Origin: Paragyromitra xinjiangensis
Taxonomy: Eukaryota > Ascomycota > Pezizomycetes > Pezizales > Discinaceae
Reading direction: 5' to 3'
DNA length: 64,000 bases
Assembly (NCBI GenBank): GCA_038503065.1
Contig: JBCAMK010000011.1
Location: 1,798,001-1,862,000 of the forward strand
This document shows, piece by piece, positions 24,908-35,516 of this stretch; the stretch's first letter is position 1, and each line of letters opens with the position of its first letter. A model generated the notes under the pieces. It saw only the letters and a program-made list of their open reading frames with translations, had not been told where the DNA came from and ran no database searches. Both the position numbers and the translations under genes were made by a program.

Positions 24908-26795
24908 GATCGTAAAGCATCACATGATAATCTTTCTGGACTATTTTACGTAGCGTCTAGAATGAGGACCTATTGTCATATCGTGTTAATAGTGCTCATA
25001 TAGCGTTCCGAGTCAGATGTGAGGTAAACTTTAGAATATTTTACCTTTTCATTATCATAGACCTCATACTTTCCGTTCCAGCTTTTGATATTTCCGTTCC
25101 CGTATTTTTGAATCGGATATTGCCGGTTTATTACATGTGTGCCTCTCTTCAGTCACTGTTAGTATCTTCTCTATCGCTATGTCAATCGATAGCTTTGGAG
25201 AATAGTCATCTTATAGGATGCCGTGTCATCCAGATTCACGTGCGAATGAGTGTTGCGGCTGCTTACTCGATGTTTCGTATGCTCGCGCAATCCTCTATCC
25301 TAGTATATAGCCCTATTGTCGATCCAAATTTGTTGATCCGTGCTGCTGGTACGCTTAATTGCATTTCCACTTATTCCTCGCCTTCAGGGGCACTTCCCCC
25401 TCAGGTTGCTCCAGTGAATTGGGGAAACTTTTTTTGTCACTATCGGATGTTGAATTGCTCCTGGAATGTGCATTTGATCGTAGGGTAACCATGGCGCATG
25501 TGTATCCGGTTCTCATTCAGAAGGGTCGGCCCGGTTGTAGTGATCGTATACTCGCATTACCGGAAACCTTATATTCATGTTAGCTAACGTGGTTGAGTTT
25601 CTCTTTATTAGTGTTTTTTAAAAAGTTTTTCGTTAGGAGGATGTTTGTGTGTATGTAGACTATCGCAAGAGCTGGAAGGAGTTCAACAGATTTCGGTGCT
25701 AGCGTGTTTGTATGTGCTATAAACGTTAGGAATTAAGCAATTGCTAGTATGGAAACATGTGACCACGCAGGAATTGAGTCGTGTTGGTATGTTTTCTGGC
25801 TCTGCATGTCCTCAGATGTGTAACGGGGTTATGAGGGAGATGAGGGGGGTTTTCAGAGTGCTTGAGCTGAAGTCTGCGGATGGAGTAGATCGGCGCAAAA
25901 AAAAATACCGGTTGGAGAATAGCTATAGGAAACAGGCCGATACTACATTAAGCAATAAGTTCTTTTGCCTTTTGGGGTTGATCTTTACCGCGCCAAATAA
26001 TGGTTTGCTCGAGCGTAGACTTTTATTGCGCACTGGTAGCCGAGATTTCGGAATATGGAATTCGGGTATCTGGAGCTAAAAGCGGTTTCTTGTGCTCGCG
26101 AATGATGTCATTTATGCTGAACAGTTTGTGCTAGCAACCATTTGGTATTTGCCTACGGAATTCATAGATCCCCTCAAATGCGTAGGAAGATTAATGGAAA
26201 TTGCGTGACGATTTGTGATGTCGGAAGGTCCAGTATGGCAGGACTTGGGGGACGGGCGTATGGCTGTAGATCTTGTTTTTCAGTACTGTTGGTGGAGGCG
26301 TCCGTTTCTTAAATGAACGTCATTGAAGGCTTTTCCGGTGGGGGTGCGTTAATCATGCGACGGCTGTTAGAGTAGACGAATCAACCGAGGCCGATGTCGA
26401 CGCTTATTCTTTACCTCTCATTTAAAGCGCTCATCATTGGAGCCCCCACATAATTCCCTAGCCCTTTTATCAATTAGCCTGAGTAAACCCTAGCCCTAAC
26501 TATCTCCCTCACAGTCCCTCTATCAGCCACAACACTTTCGGCGATTAGCTCCTGCGGTGGCAAAATATCAAAGGAATTCCCATATAGTAACCAGGCCTTT
26601 TGTTAACAGATACCAGGTCGTTTAAAACAGAGTTGCCTTCGCCGGCTTATCTTAAAGAGGTGCCCCTGGGTCCGAAAGGAAGCTGTTCTCGCCTCTTATT
26701 ACTAGAGAGTTTTCCTCCACGGAAAGACTTAAGCGATAGATCCTCGGAAGGGTAGACAGGTTAGCGGATATAATAGGTCTCCGGGAAGCCGGCTT
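24908..26795. other. No confident gene
   Basis: Two overlapping frames at 24973-25488 and 25359-25583 and another at 25741-26079 are long for random sequence, but have no ATG in good context, no splice structure I could join and no recognisable domain. Possibly a decayed mobile-element body. Confidence 0.4.
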
Positions 26796-27089
26796 TCAGT
26801 GGCTTGGCCTCCTATTTCTTGTCGGGCGATCTCGGCTCATTCCTTCTTGAGTATGCATGCCTGCATTGTATTTTACCGGAATCGGGGAATACCTATCAGA
26901 AAACTCTAATGTCTTGTGTGCCTTCTCGGAGGGAAGCTGCCACCCTCCAGGTGTGGTGACTTCCGAGTAGAGCCCACCAATTATATCGACTAAGCTTGTA
27001 GGAGCAGTCATTTTGGTATCCCAAACTTGCTGTAAGGGATGGGTATGATGGATTTCTGTCCATACAGGTTTTATCGGTGATACTGACAT
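26796..27089 (-). CDS. Possible small hypothetical protein (97 aa)
   Basis: An ATG (TCCGATGTC context) opens 97 codons to TGA. Composition is protein-like, with conserved-looking blocks such as LVDIIGGLYSEV and PSEKAHKTLEFSD and a basic C-terminal end (SRDRPTRNRR). No homologous copy elsewhere in the window and no motif recognised; it may be an isolated exon. Confidence 0.3.
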   Translation of the reverse strand: MSVSPIKPVWTEIHHTHPLQQVWDTKMTAPTSLVDIIGGLYSEVTTPGGWQLPSEKAHKTLEFSDRYSPIPVKYNAGMHTQEGMSRDRPTRNRRPSH

Positions 27090-28378
27090 CGGAGCACATC
27101 TTAATTAATAAGAATACGACATGCGTAATAGCGACCTCTCTCGAAAAATAGATTTTGAGCTGGCGTTGATACGGTAATCCCGTGATTACTCACCATTAAT
27201 CGCATCATGGCTACGGCTACCGAATTTTGTTTTAGCCATGTTTTTGGTAAGAGCGGAACACAGGTGTGAACGAATACCGGTTCTTTTTCGGGTGTTTTTC
27301 GGGTTAGCCAGGAGAATTTTGATTCGCGGTGTTTTGGCTAACTCTGAAAAGCAACGTCGTTAACTATAGGTTGGTCATCGTGCTGTTGTTTTCCACACCC
27401 AAGATATCCAGATACCTGACTGGAATGTCATCGAGTAACATCCGGAAAATAGTGAAGCCATAGCCTCATAACTGGCTTAGGGGCTGAGTTGGAGGGAGCA
27501 AGATCTTTGTTTCAAGTGGCCCTGGTAGGTCCTGATTTGGATATGAACGTAGGCAAGGGGGACATCTGATTTTTTAGAACAAGTTGCAGCAAATAGTGCC
27601 TTGCCGGGTAATATCTTGGGTTCCGCCCTAGTCTAAGCTATGATTGACGTCACGTGTAGTATCCCCCTTGCTACGCCGCCTAGAGTGTCGGCCGTCAACG
27701 TAAACTCTCAAATGGATGCACAAAGCTCCAACTCAGGCTAGTGCGGCAAAGAGCGAGAGTAGCAAAAGCCATTACTTCTGTCGGCTGATTCTGTCGGCTG
27801 TACCTTAGATTTATTCGATAGCAGTCATCTTGATACGTTATGAGTATGAGAATTCCCTGGAGGACTATTAAGCGAAACCGAGATCATAGAAAGGCTACAT
27901 GTGAGGGAACGGTAGTTCCTTCAACCGAGGTTTTGCATTACTACATGTAGTCGTGTAACCCAAAGCACCGACCGTGGAGTAGAATCAAAGTTTTTGCCCA
28001 TCAGAGCTGTTAATATCGTGAAAATTATCTCCTGTGAAAAGCACGGGGGGTATGTCCCATTTATACTGACCCGCTTTCCAGACGAATGGAAGTATTAATG
28101 AACAGTCTGGTACCAAGCCCTATTCGCGCAGCTTCCTGTGTCCGTAGGATCTGGAGCGATAAAAGGTTCGGGGGTGGCCTGAAGTCGGAAAAAAAGGCCC
28201 GGAGGCTCACGAGGAGTTTTTTCTGATCGGGGGGCTTTTCCCCTTCAAAGGTACAAGTATTTTTATGAGGCTTCCTTACAAAGTGAAGTACCAAATTACC
28301 TCCCGAAAACCTTGAGAATCTCGGGAATTTTGCCCGCCGTAGTCCCCTCCGCGGGTACAAGGGATTTCTTTTAAGATA

Positions 28379-28616
28379 TGGTTCCGGAAACCTAGAAGGT
28401 GTACCAAGCTAAGAGGGAGGCAACGCTCGTGGCAGTAGGGTTAGGTCCAGAATCAAGAGAGATTAAGATTATTGAATGGAAATGGTCATCATTATCTTGT
28501 CCACTTGCTGGACGAGTAAATTGTTTCGCCTGCCGCCCTCCAAAAAAACCCTAACCCTGCTGCCAAGAGCGTTGCCTTCCCCTTAGTTTGGTACACCTTC
28601 TAGGTTTCCGGAATCA
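28379..28616. mobile_element. 238-bp long-arm foldback MITE
   Basis: Inverted arms of about 66 bp (28379-28445 and 28550-28616) begin TGRTTCCGGAAACCTAGAAG and differ at only a few positions, around a ~104-bp spacer. TA flanks both ends. If transcribed it would form a very stable hairpin. Classed as a TA-inserting MITE. It sits about 110 bp left of the pogo element. Confidence 0.75.
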
Positions 28617-28870
28617 TACCAGTAAAACTAGAGGTAAGTGCCAATTACGCCTGAGAATCTTTCGAAGATTTGGGGCTCCGAGAAAGGTCCGAAAAAGTTC
28701 TCATACAACCGGAGAGGGTAAGTACAGTACAATCGCCCTATAAGAATATACCTGTGGAGCAATTTCATATTCTTATAAGGGGAGTATTCTTATAGGAAAA
28801 CCGAGTGATTTTCTATGATCGCGATGATTCTGTTCAATTTCCTCGATCGATAATGCTAGTACACTTGCGC

Positions 28871-29411
28871 TCATATAGGCCCCGAAAAGTACATAGTAAT
28901 CTTTCTTTGCACCTGATTTCCTTGTTTCCTAAGTCTTTGAACTTCTATTTCCCTTCTCATTTTGGTTATCTCTCCAAGCACCCTCTCATTTGAAGACTCC
29001 GAGTCCTGTTGTAGGTGGTAAAGCTCGAGCTTTTCCAAGCATTGCAAAGCATCCTCTACCTCCACTTTGGGCTGTTCAACCTCCTCGTCCTCATCAGCTA
29101 ATTTTTCATTAGGATCATCGGGAAGAAATGAGTTTAAGATGTGTTCCTGTTGTGCAATGCATGTGAATGTCAGTTTTAGTCACGGTATGATTGGTTGTAG
29201 AAAATTTAACATACCTCTAAAAATTCTGGACTATCTTCTACTAGTTCTTCATGGGGATTTAAAAACTGTTCAAGATCTGGGGCCTCCTGGATATGATTTC
29301 CATCCTTTAAAATTTCTAGAGATATTTGAACCTCTTGTCTGATTTGGTCCATTTCCGCCTGAACCTCAGCGTCCAAATCAGATATCGGCTGTAAGACCGG
29401 TACTTCGCACC
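28871..29411 (-). pseudogene. Pogo transposase, C-terminal segment
   Basis: Two exons (29411-29215 and 29146-28871) flank a 68-nt intron with donor GTATGT, branch GTGACTAA and acceptor ACAACAG; the join is phase 0. The peptide is acidic, then a heptad-rich coiled-coil stretch, and ends in the family-like tail QRKITMYF. The upstream end is lost: the frame meets TAG just before the LTR fragment. Roughly 80 residues expected between the catalytic core and this tail are missing. Confidence 0.7.
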
Positions 29412-29454
29412 ACTACTGAATTCTAAGCGAAGCTTTAGATAGCTCTCTAGACTC

Positions 29455-29985
29455 TGTAACTCGACCGGCTACTATCCGTAGCACAATACCCGAGCGCACG
29501 TCCTGACAACTTCTTATGAACCGCACAAAGGCAACAATAGTTTAAGCGAGATAAGGGTCGGGGCTGTTCCGTTGAAAGAACTTTCTCAATAGGAAGGACA
29601 CGAGTGTTGAAGCGCGAAAAGGCTATCTTCAAACAACTCGATACGATGGAGAATTTATCACGGAACAAAGTATGTTGGTAACAAAATAATATTGATAAGG
29701 CTCGTTAACTTATCGATGATGATCGACTCAGAATTGACGTCCAATGCAAGAGTATTTATATCCCGTCCTCTTTACTACTGTGTGTTCTTTGTAGCTTGGG
29801 TCGACGGACTAAACTATCTACTATTACAAATTGAACTAACTCGCTTATCCATTTATCCGACATCCTATCGGCGAAGCCGATATCTCCAACTTCCGACGCT
29901 TACCCCTCGTTCAGTAATCTTCGGATCGCCGTGGCGATGATACGGTTGCGACAGTTGCGTTCGCCCGATCGAGTAAGTGGTTACA
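29455..29985 (+). mobile_element. 531-bp long terminal repeat inserted in the pogo element
   Basis: Starts TGTAACTCG and ends GTGGTTACA, giving the TG...CA and short inverted repeat ends of an LTR. The following CAATATCATTTTGTTGTGACAG and GCTGGTGTTTGGAGCCCC look like the start of a retroelement internal region (29986 to about 30365), suggesting a truncated Ty3/gypsy-type copy. The downstream boundary is not clear, and no second LTR or target duplication was found. Confidence 0.6.
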
Positions 29986-30365
29986 CAATATCATTTTGTT
30001 GTGACAGCTGGTGTTTGGAGCCCCGTAGCGCGGGCAGGAGACCTCTGATGACTAATCCGAATAGCCCACGTGACTCGGCGCCCCAAGTTGCCCTATGAAG
30101 ACCTCTCATACATACCCTCCGGGTCGCGTTCCGCGGGAAGGGCGCCGTTGACGACCAAAGGGTTACTTTTAGTCTCCGGGACGCGGATATTTTGCGGGTG
30201 TCCCCCCTTCTCGATCTACTCGCTGCTGAAGGCAGGGTAACGGCCGGGTAACCGGGGAAGGCAGGGTAACTGCCTGGGAATAGGCTGGGAAGTCAATAGG
30301 CAGCCACAGAGGAGTCCAACGAAGACAGGAAGGTGACCAAATGGAAGGTAGGGTAACAGGGAGAC
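29986..30365 (+). mobile_element. Truncated internal leader of the LTR element
   Basis: GC-rich, without coding frame. It contains imperfect direct repeats of GGCAGGGTAAC (30233, 30270) and GGTAAC blocks (30241-30360). Pogo transposase sequence resumes at about 30370 on the minus strand. Confidence 0.45.
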
Positions 30366-30375
30366 CACTGCACGC

Positions 30376-30687
30376 CTATAGCCATAGGTATAACAGAACG
30401 AAATGACGACGTGTGTGTGCCTTCCAAGCATTGATAATACCTTGATCAAGTGGCTGCCATTTGGATGTTGTGTTTGCTGGGAGCCAAATAATCAATGTAT
30501 TTCGTAAAGCTGTAACACCACCAATTCGTTTGACACCTAGCTCGTGAGCTGAGAAATTGTCAAGGAGTAAGGCAACTTTTCTTCCTTTCATCCGTCAATC
30601 AAACCAGTGTAGATATTCAATCATGATATCTGAACGCATCCATGCTGTTTTGTTATGTTGGTATACAACCCCTAATGCGCTTTTGTT
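30376..30687 (-). pseudogene. Pogo transposase, catalytic core second half
   Basis: Reads SALGVVYQHNKTAWMRSD, then EYLHWFD, a TGA stop, and then KVALLLDNFSAHE (second catalytic Asp) and WQPLDQGIINAWK (third catalytic Asp), 37 residues apart. This fits the DDD triad of the Fot1/pogo family. After NAWKAHTRRHFV the frame is lost at the LTR fragment. The upstream end continues exactly from the 32.6-kb segment if the intervening insertion is removed. Confidence 0.85.
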
Positions 30688-32577
30688 CATCAGCAAAAAA
30701 ACGGATTGTCGCCTGGTCCGCCCAATGCATCAGGCGACCGGGGCGGTCGGGGCGGAATATAGCCCTCCCTCAGGCTGTAAATTTTGCACACGCGTGGGCG
30801 ACAGGCTTTACTAGAGGTCGGCATGCGCGCAGGATCAGGAAGCTATTCTCTGCAGGCGACCACGGAGGGTTGACGAGCGTCTGGAGGACAGCGGGGAGAG
30901 CAGTGCGCGCAGAATCACATTTCAGCAGGTCGCCCTGTAGTCTAGTTTGGAGGCTTTAGCCCATATCTTTGTTCTGATCGTTCTATTATTTCTATGGATC
31001 TATATAGTTCTATATGTACATGTGTCTGTTCTTCGTACTCTACGGGTAGGGGGGGGGGGTTGAGCAGCGAATTGACCATATGGCGCAGGCAGCGGAGGCT
31101 GCAGCAGCGAATCGACCAATTGGCGGAGGCGGAGGAAGCTCAGGCAGCAGATCGACGACCTCCAGGAGGCGGAGGAAGCTCAGGCAGCGGATCGACGACC
31201 TCCAGGAGGCGGCGGAAGCTCAGGCAGCGGATCGACCATATGGCGGAGGCGGAGGAAGCTCAGGCAGCGAATTGACGACCTCCAGGAGGCGGCGGAAGCT
31301 CAGGCAGCGGATCGACCATGTGGCGCAGGCAGCGGAGGCTGCAGCAGCGAATCGACCAATTGGCGGAGGCGGCGGAAGCTCAGGCAGCGAATCGACCATA
31401 TGGCGCAGGCAGCGGAGGCTGCAGCAGCGGATCGGCCATATGGCGGAGGCAGCGGAAGCTCAGGCAGCAGATCGACGACCTCCAGGAGGCGGCGGAAGCT
31501 CAGGCAGCGGATCAACCATTTGGCGGAGGCGGAGGAAGCTCAGGCAGCGAATTGACCATATGGCGGAGGCAGCGGAGGCTGCTGCAGCGAATCGACCAAT
31601 TGGCGGAGGCGGCGGAAGCTCAGGCAGCGAATCGACCATATGGCGCAGGCAGCGGAGGCTGCAGCAGCGGATCGGCCATATGGCGGAGGCAGCGGAAGCT
31701 CAGGCAGCGGATCGACCATGTGGCGGAGGCAGCGGAGGCTGCTGCAGCGAATCGACCATATGGCGTAGGCAGCGGAGGCTGCAGCAGCAAATCGGCCATA
31801 TGGCGCAGGCAGCGGATCGGCCATATGGCGGAGGCAGCGGAAGCTCAGGCAGCAGATCGACGACCTCCAGGAGGCGGAGGAAGCTCAGGAAGCTCAGGAA
31901 GCTCAGGCAGCAAATCGACCAGCCAATTGAGCCGCCTCCTGAGCTCGCTTAGGCGGAAGCAGCGAAGCAGGCAGCCAGCGGAGGCAGAGGAAGCTGAAGC
32001 AGCGGATCGAAGCGAGTCTAGGAGGCGTATCAGCGTGAGTCAAATAAACGGAATCAGGACGTTACCTAGGAGGTTCTTTGCAAGCAGAGCTTAGTACTTC
32101 GAGCCTAAAAGTCACGATGTTAGCAAAGTACTATGGTACAGCGAGGTAGGGGATCGGTGGGAGTGAATAGGGGATGGGTGGGAGGGAATAGGGGGAAGCA
32201 ATAGTAGGAAGGACGGGAGAGGTGGAGATTGGTCTCTTATTAGGCGTTGCTTTGGCGACGACTAAGCGACGACTAAGCGACCTGGAGATTTTTGAAAATC
32301 GCTAAGTGCGCTTGGGGAGCGACGTGAATTTTGCTAAGTCCCGAGTTTTCGGGGACTTAGAAAAATTCGATGGGTGCAGCCGCTGGATTTCATTAAAGTA
32401 CCACATCTGGCGCGGGTGGCATCTGTGCAGCGCCAGGAGGTCGGTGCAGTGTGCAGGTTGCGCCCATAGAACCGTGCTTGGAGCAGCTCGCCTAGGCGGT
32501 CGGGAAGGCCACAAACTCAGCGGGCGGAATATGGCCTTCCAGAAGACAGGAAAGTGTCGGGGCGACATTTTTTTTTT
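30688..32577. mobile_element. 1.9-kb non-autonomous insertion with MULE-like target site
   Basis: Removing this block and one copy of the near-duplicate flank (GCTTTTGTT 30679-30687 and GCTGATGTT 32578-32586, 7 of 9 identical) restores the transposase frame as ...INIS-ALGVV... . The ends are A-rich and inverted: AAAAAAACGGATTGTCGCC on the left and the reverse of AAAAAAAAAATGTCGCC on the right. The inside holds GC-rich unique flanks and the 40-bp minisatellite. No transposase of its own is seen. Confidence 0.7.
31060..31935. repeat. 40-bp minisatellite, about 22 units
   Basis: The unit starts ATCGACCATATGGCGCAGGC and continues AGCGGAGGCTGCAGCAGCGA, with a common variant ATCGACGACCTCCAGGAGGC. 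Because 40 is not a multiple of 3, each frame cycles through the same 40-residue peptide period (RQRIDHMAEAAEAQAANRP, then YGGGSGGCSSGS-AIWRRQRKL). Two plus-strand frames stay open for 290 and 258 codons and the minus strand is also open for long stretches. I regard these as repeat artefacts. An 11-base G run (31049-31059) immediately precedes the array, and a degenerate tail extends to about 32030. Confidence 0.9.
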
Positions 32578-32586
32578 GCTGATGTT

Positions 32587-33126
32587 GATATATCGAAAAC
32601 TATGTGGTGTTTTTGCTGTTCCGATAACCCATGGCTGCAGCTTATGTGTCCCAGTCCCATTACATGTCAAACCAACAGTAATTCGAAGTTTATCTTTTTT
32701 GATGCCTTCTAGTTGCTCGGTGCAAAGACGACGATCAGGTTGCATTCGATAATAATACCCGGTTTCATCGAAGTTGTATGTGTCTTCTAAATCGAATTCC
32801 CGCAATATCCGCCGTATTTCCTCCATTTCTTCTTCTCCTTGAGTACATTCAGCACTCCCTGATTCACCATGCTGTTTATGCTCTTTTATATTATGGTGCT
32901 TCTTCCATGTATCAAGCCATCCATCTGAAAACTTCGGAGGTGTATCCCCTGTTGTTTACAAATTGGTCAGTAATCTTTTAGCGATACAAAAACAACAGTA
33001 CGAGGATTCTGGCTTTGATTGAATGCTGACAAAATCAACATACCTGGATAAAGAACAGCAAAGTATTCTCGTGCCTTCTCTTTTAAAATAATCCCAGAAA
33101 TAGGGATCCGTCTCTCCATTCTCTTA
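32587..33126 (-). pseudogene. Pogo transposase, CENP-B helix and catalytic core first half
   Basis: Reads KRMERRIPISGIILKEKA (second helix-turn-helix), then a 95-nt intron (32949-33043; GTATGT...TACTGACC...ACAG) joined in frame to FSDGWLDTWKKHHNIK, HGESGS and YNFDETGYYYRM with the first catalytic Asp, then HKLQPWVIGTAKTPHSF. This order is that of Fot1/pogo/Tigger transposases (DDE_1 superfamily). The piece ends at the minisatellite-bearing insertion. Confidence 0.85.
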
Positions 33127-33654
33127 GCGTCGCGAAAAGCTTGATTTGCTACCACCCACCTTTTGCGTGTTACCATAGCCTTTGACACGCTATGGTAACA
33201 AAAATAGGCGAAATAGGCGAAAACGACCAATCGAGCTTTTTAATGTCTACCGAGAGACAACCAAAAGCATATGCCGTGTTTTTCATTTGCTTTGACCATG
33301 CTTTTGCGGTGCTTTCATATTGCTTTCACGATGCTTTCAAGATGCTCTAGTAAGCTCCTAGTAGGCTCCTAGTAGGCATTTGCTAGCCTAACCGTAGGGT
33401 TTGTAAAACACTTGAGACTACTGTATTGTCACGTTTTCGCTCTAGTCACGCTTATAGAACCAAGTAATACTAGTATTTATTTCTGATTATTTTATGTACA
33501 ATACCTCACCGCCATTATATGCACTCCTATAGAAACGAACCCCTATGTGACCAACTAAACTATTCGCTAACTACTAAATACACGGTATGCTGCCAAACAC
33601 AATTCCACACAATACCCTACCTGCATATTCACACAGTCCTCCAACTGATCACAG

Positions 33655-33775
33655 AGCCCGTCAGAGTCGCTGTCAGAGCCCGTCAGAGTCGCTGTCAGAG
33701 CCCGTCAGAGTCACTGTCACAGCCCGTCAGGGTCCCTGTCAGGGTCCCTGTCAGAGTACCAGTCAGAGCGCTTGT
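33655..33775. repeat. 22-bp tandem repeat
   Basis: Unit AGCCCGTCAGAGTCGCTGTCAG, repeated about five times and then shortening to 12-bp GGTCCCTGTCAG units. It lies inside the TA-flanked insertion. Confidence 0.85.
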
Positions 33776-33814
33776 GATAGCTATGCTAGGGAGGCAGGCA
33801 AGTAGTCGATTCGG

Positions 33815-34385
33815 AGTCTATTCAGCAGTCAATTCAGCAGTCAATTCGGCAGTCAATTCAGCAGGATTCGGAGGCAAGCAAGCAAGCAAGCAAGCAGCTG
33901 CTTCGGAGGCGGCTCAGGAGGAGGTTTGGAAGTCGATTCGGAGGCTCACAAATAGCCGATTCGGAGGCTGCGCAGGAGGCCTATTCAGCAGTGGATTTGG
34001 AGGCTCGGGGACAGCCTATTCGGAGGCTTGGAAACAGCCGATTCGGAGTCTATTCAGGGGTCAATTCAGCAGTCAATTCAGCAGTCAATTCAGCAGGATT
34101 TGGAGGCTTAGAAACAGCCAATTCGGAGGCAAGCAAGCAGCTGCTTCGGAGGCGGCTCGGGAGGAGGTTTGGGAGTCAATTCGGAGGCTGCTCAGGAGGC
34201 TGCCAGGGAGTCGATTCGGAGGCAAGCAAGTAGCTGCTTCGGAGGCGGCTCGGGAGGAGGTTTGGGAGTCGATTCAGAGGCAAGCAAGCAGCTGCTTTGG
34301 AGGCTGCTCGGGAGGGGTTCGGGAGTTGATTCGGAGGCAAGCAAAAGGGTGCCAGGGAGTCGATTCGGAGGCTGTTGTTTGGTAG
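33815..34385. repeat. Compound minisatellite of 12-bp and ~60-bp units
   Basis: Runs of ATTCAGCAGTCA alternate with longer units built of GCAAGCAAGCAGCTGCTTC, GGAGGCGGCTCGGGAGGAGG and TTTGGGAGTCGATTCGGAGGC. Long open frames across it (up to 288 codons) follow from the repeat and are not called as a gene. A decayed copy in inverse orientation lies at 42630-42710. Confidence 0.85.
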
Positions 34386-34897
34386 TTAGTCGAGAACCAA
34401 GCACTCATAGCTCGCCATGGACCTAAGAAACAAAGTTAGTGAAGCCTTGTGTTTATTCAAACAGTAGGGGTGGTGTAGGAATGTGTGTGGTTGGGACTCA
34501 GATGTGTGTTTGGATAGGGGTAACGACAAAATTTCTCTAAGTTCAGAGGGTCAGGGGTGTGGAGTCTTGTACTGTCAGGGTCAAATGGCAGCAAGGCCGT
34601 AGCGAAGTGGTAGGGAAGTGGTAGCATGGTGGTAGTGAAGTGGTAGCAGGTGGTAGGGTGTCAGAGTTGAAGATAGCGATCAGTAAAATTCAGCTCTAGA
34701 AGGAAGTCCGTGGAAGCAGTCAAAGCATTCTGCAAGGCTAGGAGAAGGCTTGCTAAAGATGTCATACGCTTTGGTAACCTACAGAAAGCACAGATACGTT
34801 ACCATGGACATTCGGTAACAGCCATATGCTTCCATGCGCTATCGGAAATTGGTTAATTTTACCGCGGCCTACGACTTTTTTAAGGCTTTTCGCGACG

Positions 34898-35192
34898 TAT
34901 GCCACTCATACAGGGCCTCGTCAAGCCTTGGCCACGCAACTTCTCGGCGCTTTTTTTGTTGTGAGTTGGTAAGAGGATGATCCAATAAATCTGCTGATCG
35001 CTTTGAAAGAATGTTGCTAATTGTTGGTTGTGATATAACTTTTCCAGAGTGTGATTCTGCGAACCATTTCTGAACTTTCTTCCAGTGAGGTCGTTCTCCC
35101 GACTTTTCCAACTCCAAGTTGAACCATTCATACAACTCTCTTCTTTCAACATTGGTAAATGCTTGCCTGGATTTGCGGGTATCAGAAGACAT
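34898..35192 (-). pseudogene. Pogo transposase, N-terminal helix-turn-helix
   Basis: An ATG at 35192 begins MSSDTRKSRQAFTNVERRE and leads into WKKVQKWF and ISQPTISNILSKR, the psq/CENP-B-type DNA-binding helix-turn-helix of pogo transposases, then LDEALYEWH, where the 33127-34897 insertion interrupts. The start lies about 315 bp inside the right terminus, as expected for an element transcribed leftward. Confidence 0.85.
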
Positions 35193-35516
35193 GATAAAAA
35201 GTAATAGCAACGAGAAATGGATAGAAAGTGCTTGTATTGTGTTTAGGGTACATAGTATCGTGATTGTTGCAGCAATTGCTGGAACCGAGATGCTATTTCT
35301 TACCTGAATCAGGGGCTGCAACCGAGCATTTTAACCCTAACCCTTCCCTTCTTATAAGAATATGCTAACACAAAGTTTATAGTTCTTAAGAATATTCTTA
35401 TGTGGCGATATTCTTATTTTTCCACACAAATTATCTCAGTTCTGCATGTTATATTCTTACAAGCCGAATATTCTTATATCCCGAATTCTTATAGGGCGAT
35501 TGTACTGTAAAGTACC

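Larger units (their letters stand above)
33127..34897. mobile_element. 1.77-kb TA-flanked non-autonomous insertion
   Basis: The ends are inverted copies of CGTCGCGAAAAGC, with one extra G on the left. TA lies outside both ends (33125-33126, 34898-34899). Removing the block plus one TA rejoins YEWH to KRMERRIP in frame, so the boundaries are well supported. Subterminal GTTACCATAGC/GCTATGGTAAC palindromes occur near both ends. The interior is mostly tandem repeats and has no transposase. Confidence 0.8.
28725..35507 (-). mobile_element. 6.8-kb Fot1/pogo-family DNA transposon carrying nested insertions
   Basis: The terminal inverted repeat begins CAGTACAATCGCCCTATAAG and is identical at both ends over 23 bp. 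TA dinucleotides flank both termini (28723-28724, 35508-35509). Subterminal TAAGAATA motifs repeat near both ends. The transposase is read on the minus strand in pieces: an N-terminal helix-turn-helix, a CENP-B-type second helix-turn-helix, a DDE catalytic core and a C-terminal tail ending in ITMYF. Three insertions break it: 33127-34897, 30688-32577, and an LTR fragment from 29455 to about 30365. A TGA codon and loss of coding sequence after the third catalytic Asp also inactivate it. Confidence 0.9.

Noticed and set aside
24973..26079. Three adjacent plus-strand frames of 74-171 codons
   Set aside because: No ATG in good context, no joinable introns, no motif; they may be decayed element sequence but a gene cannot be supported.
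31080..32094. Frames of 258-290 codons with Gly/Ala/Arg repeats
   Set aside because: They are produced by the 40-bp minisatellite, which is open in several frames at once, and lie inside a transposable insertion.
33519..34426. 288-codon frame with repeated Val/Arg then Ser/Gly/Glu motifs
   Set aside because: Follows from the 22-bp, 12-bp and ~60-bp tandem repeats inside the TA-flanked insertion.
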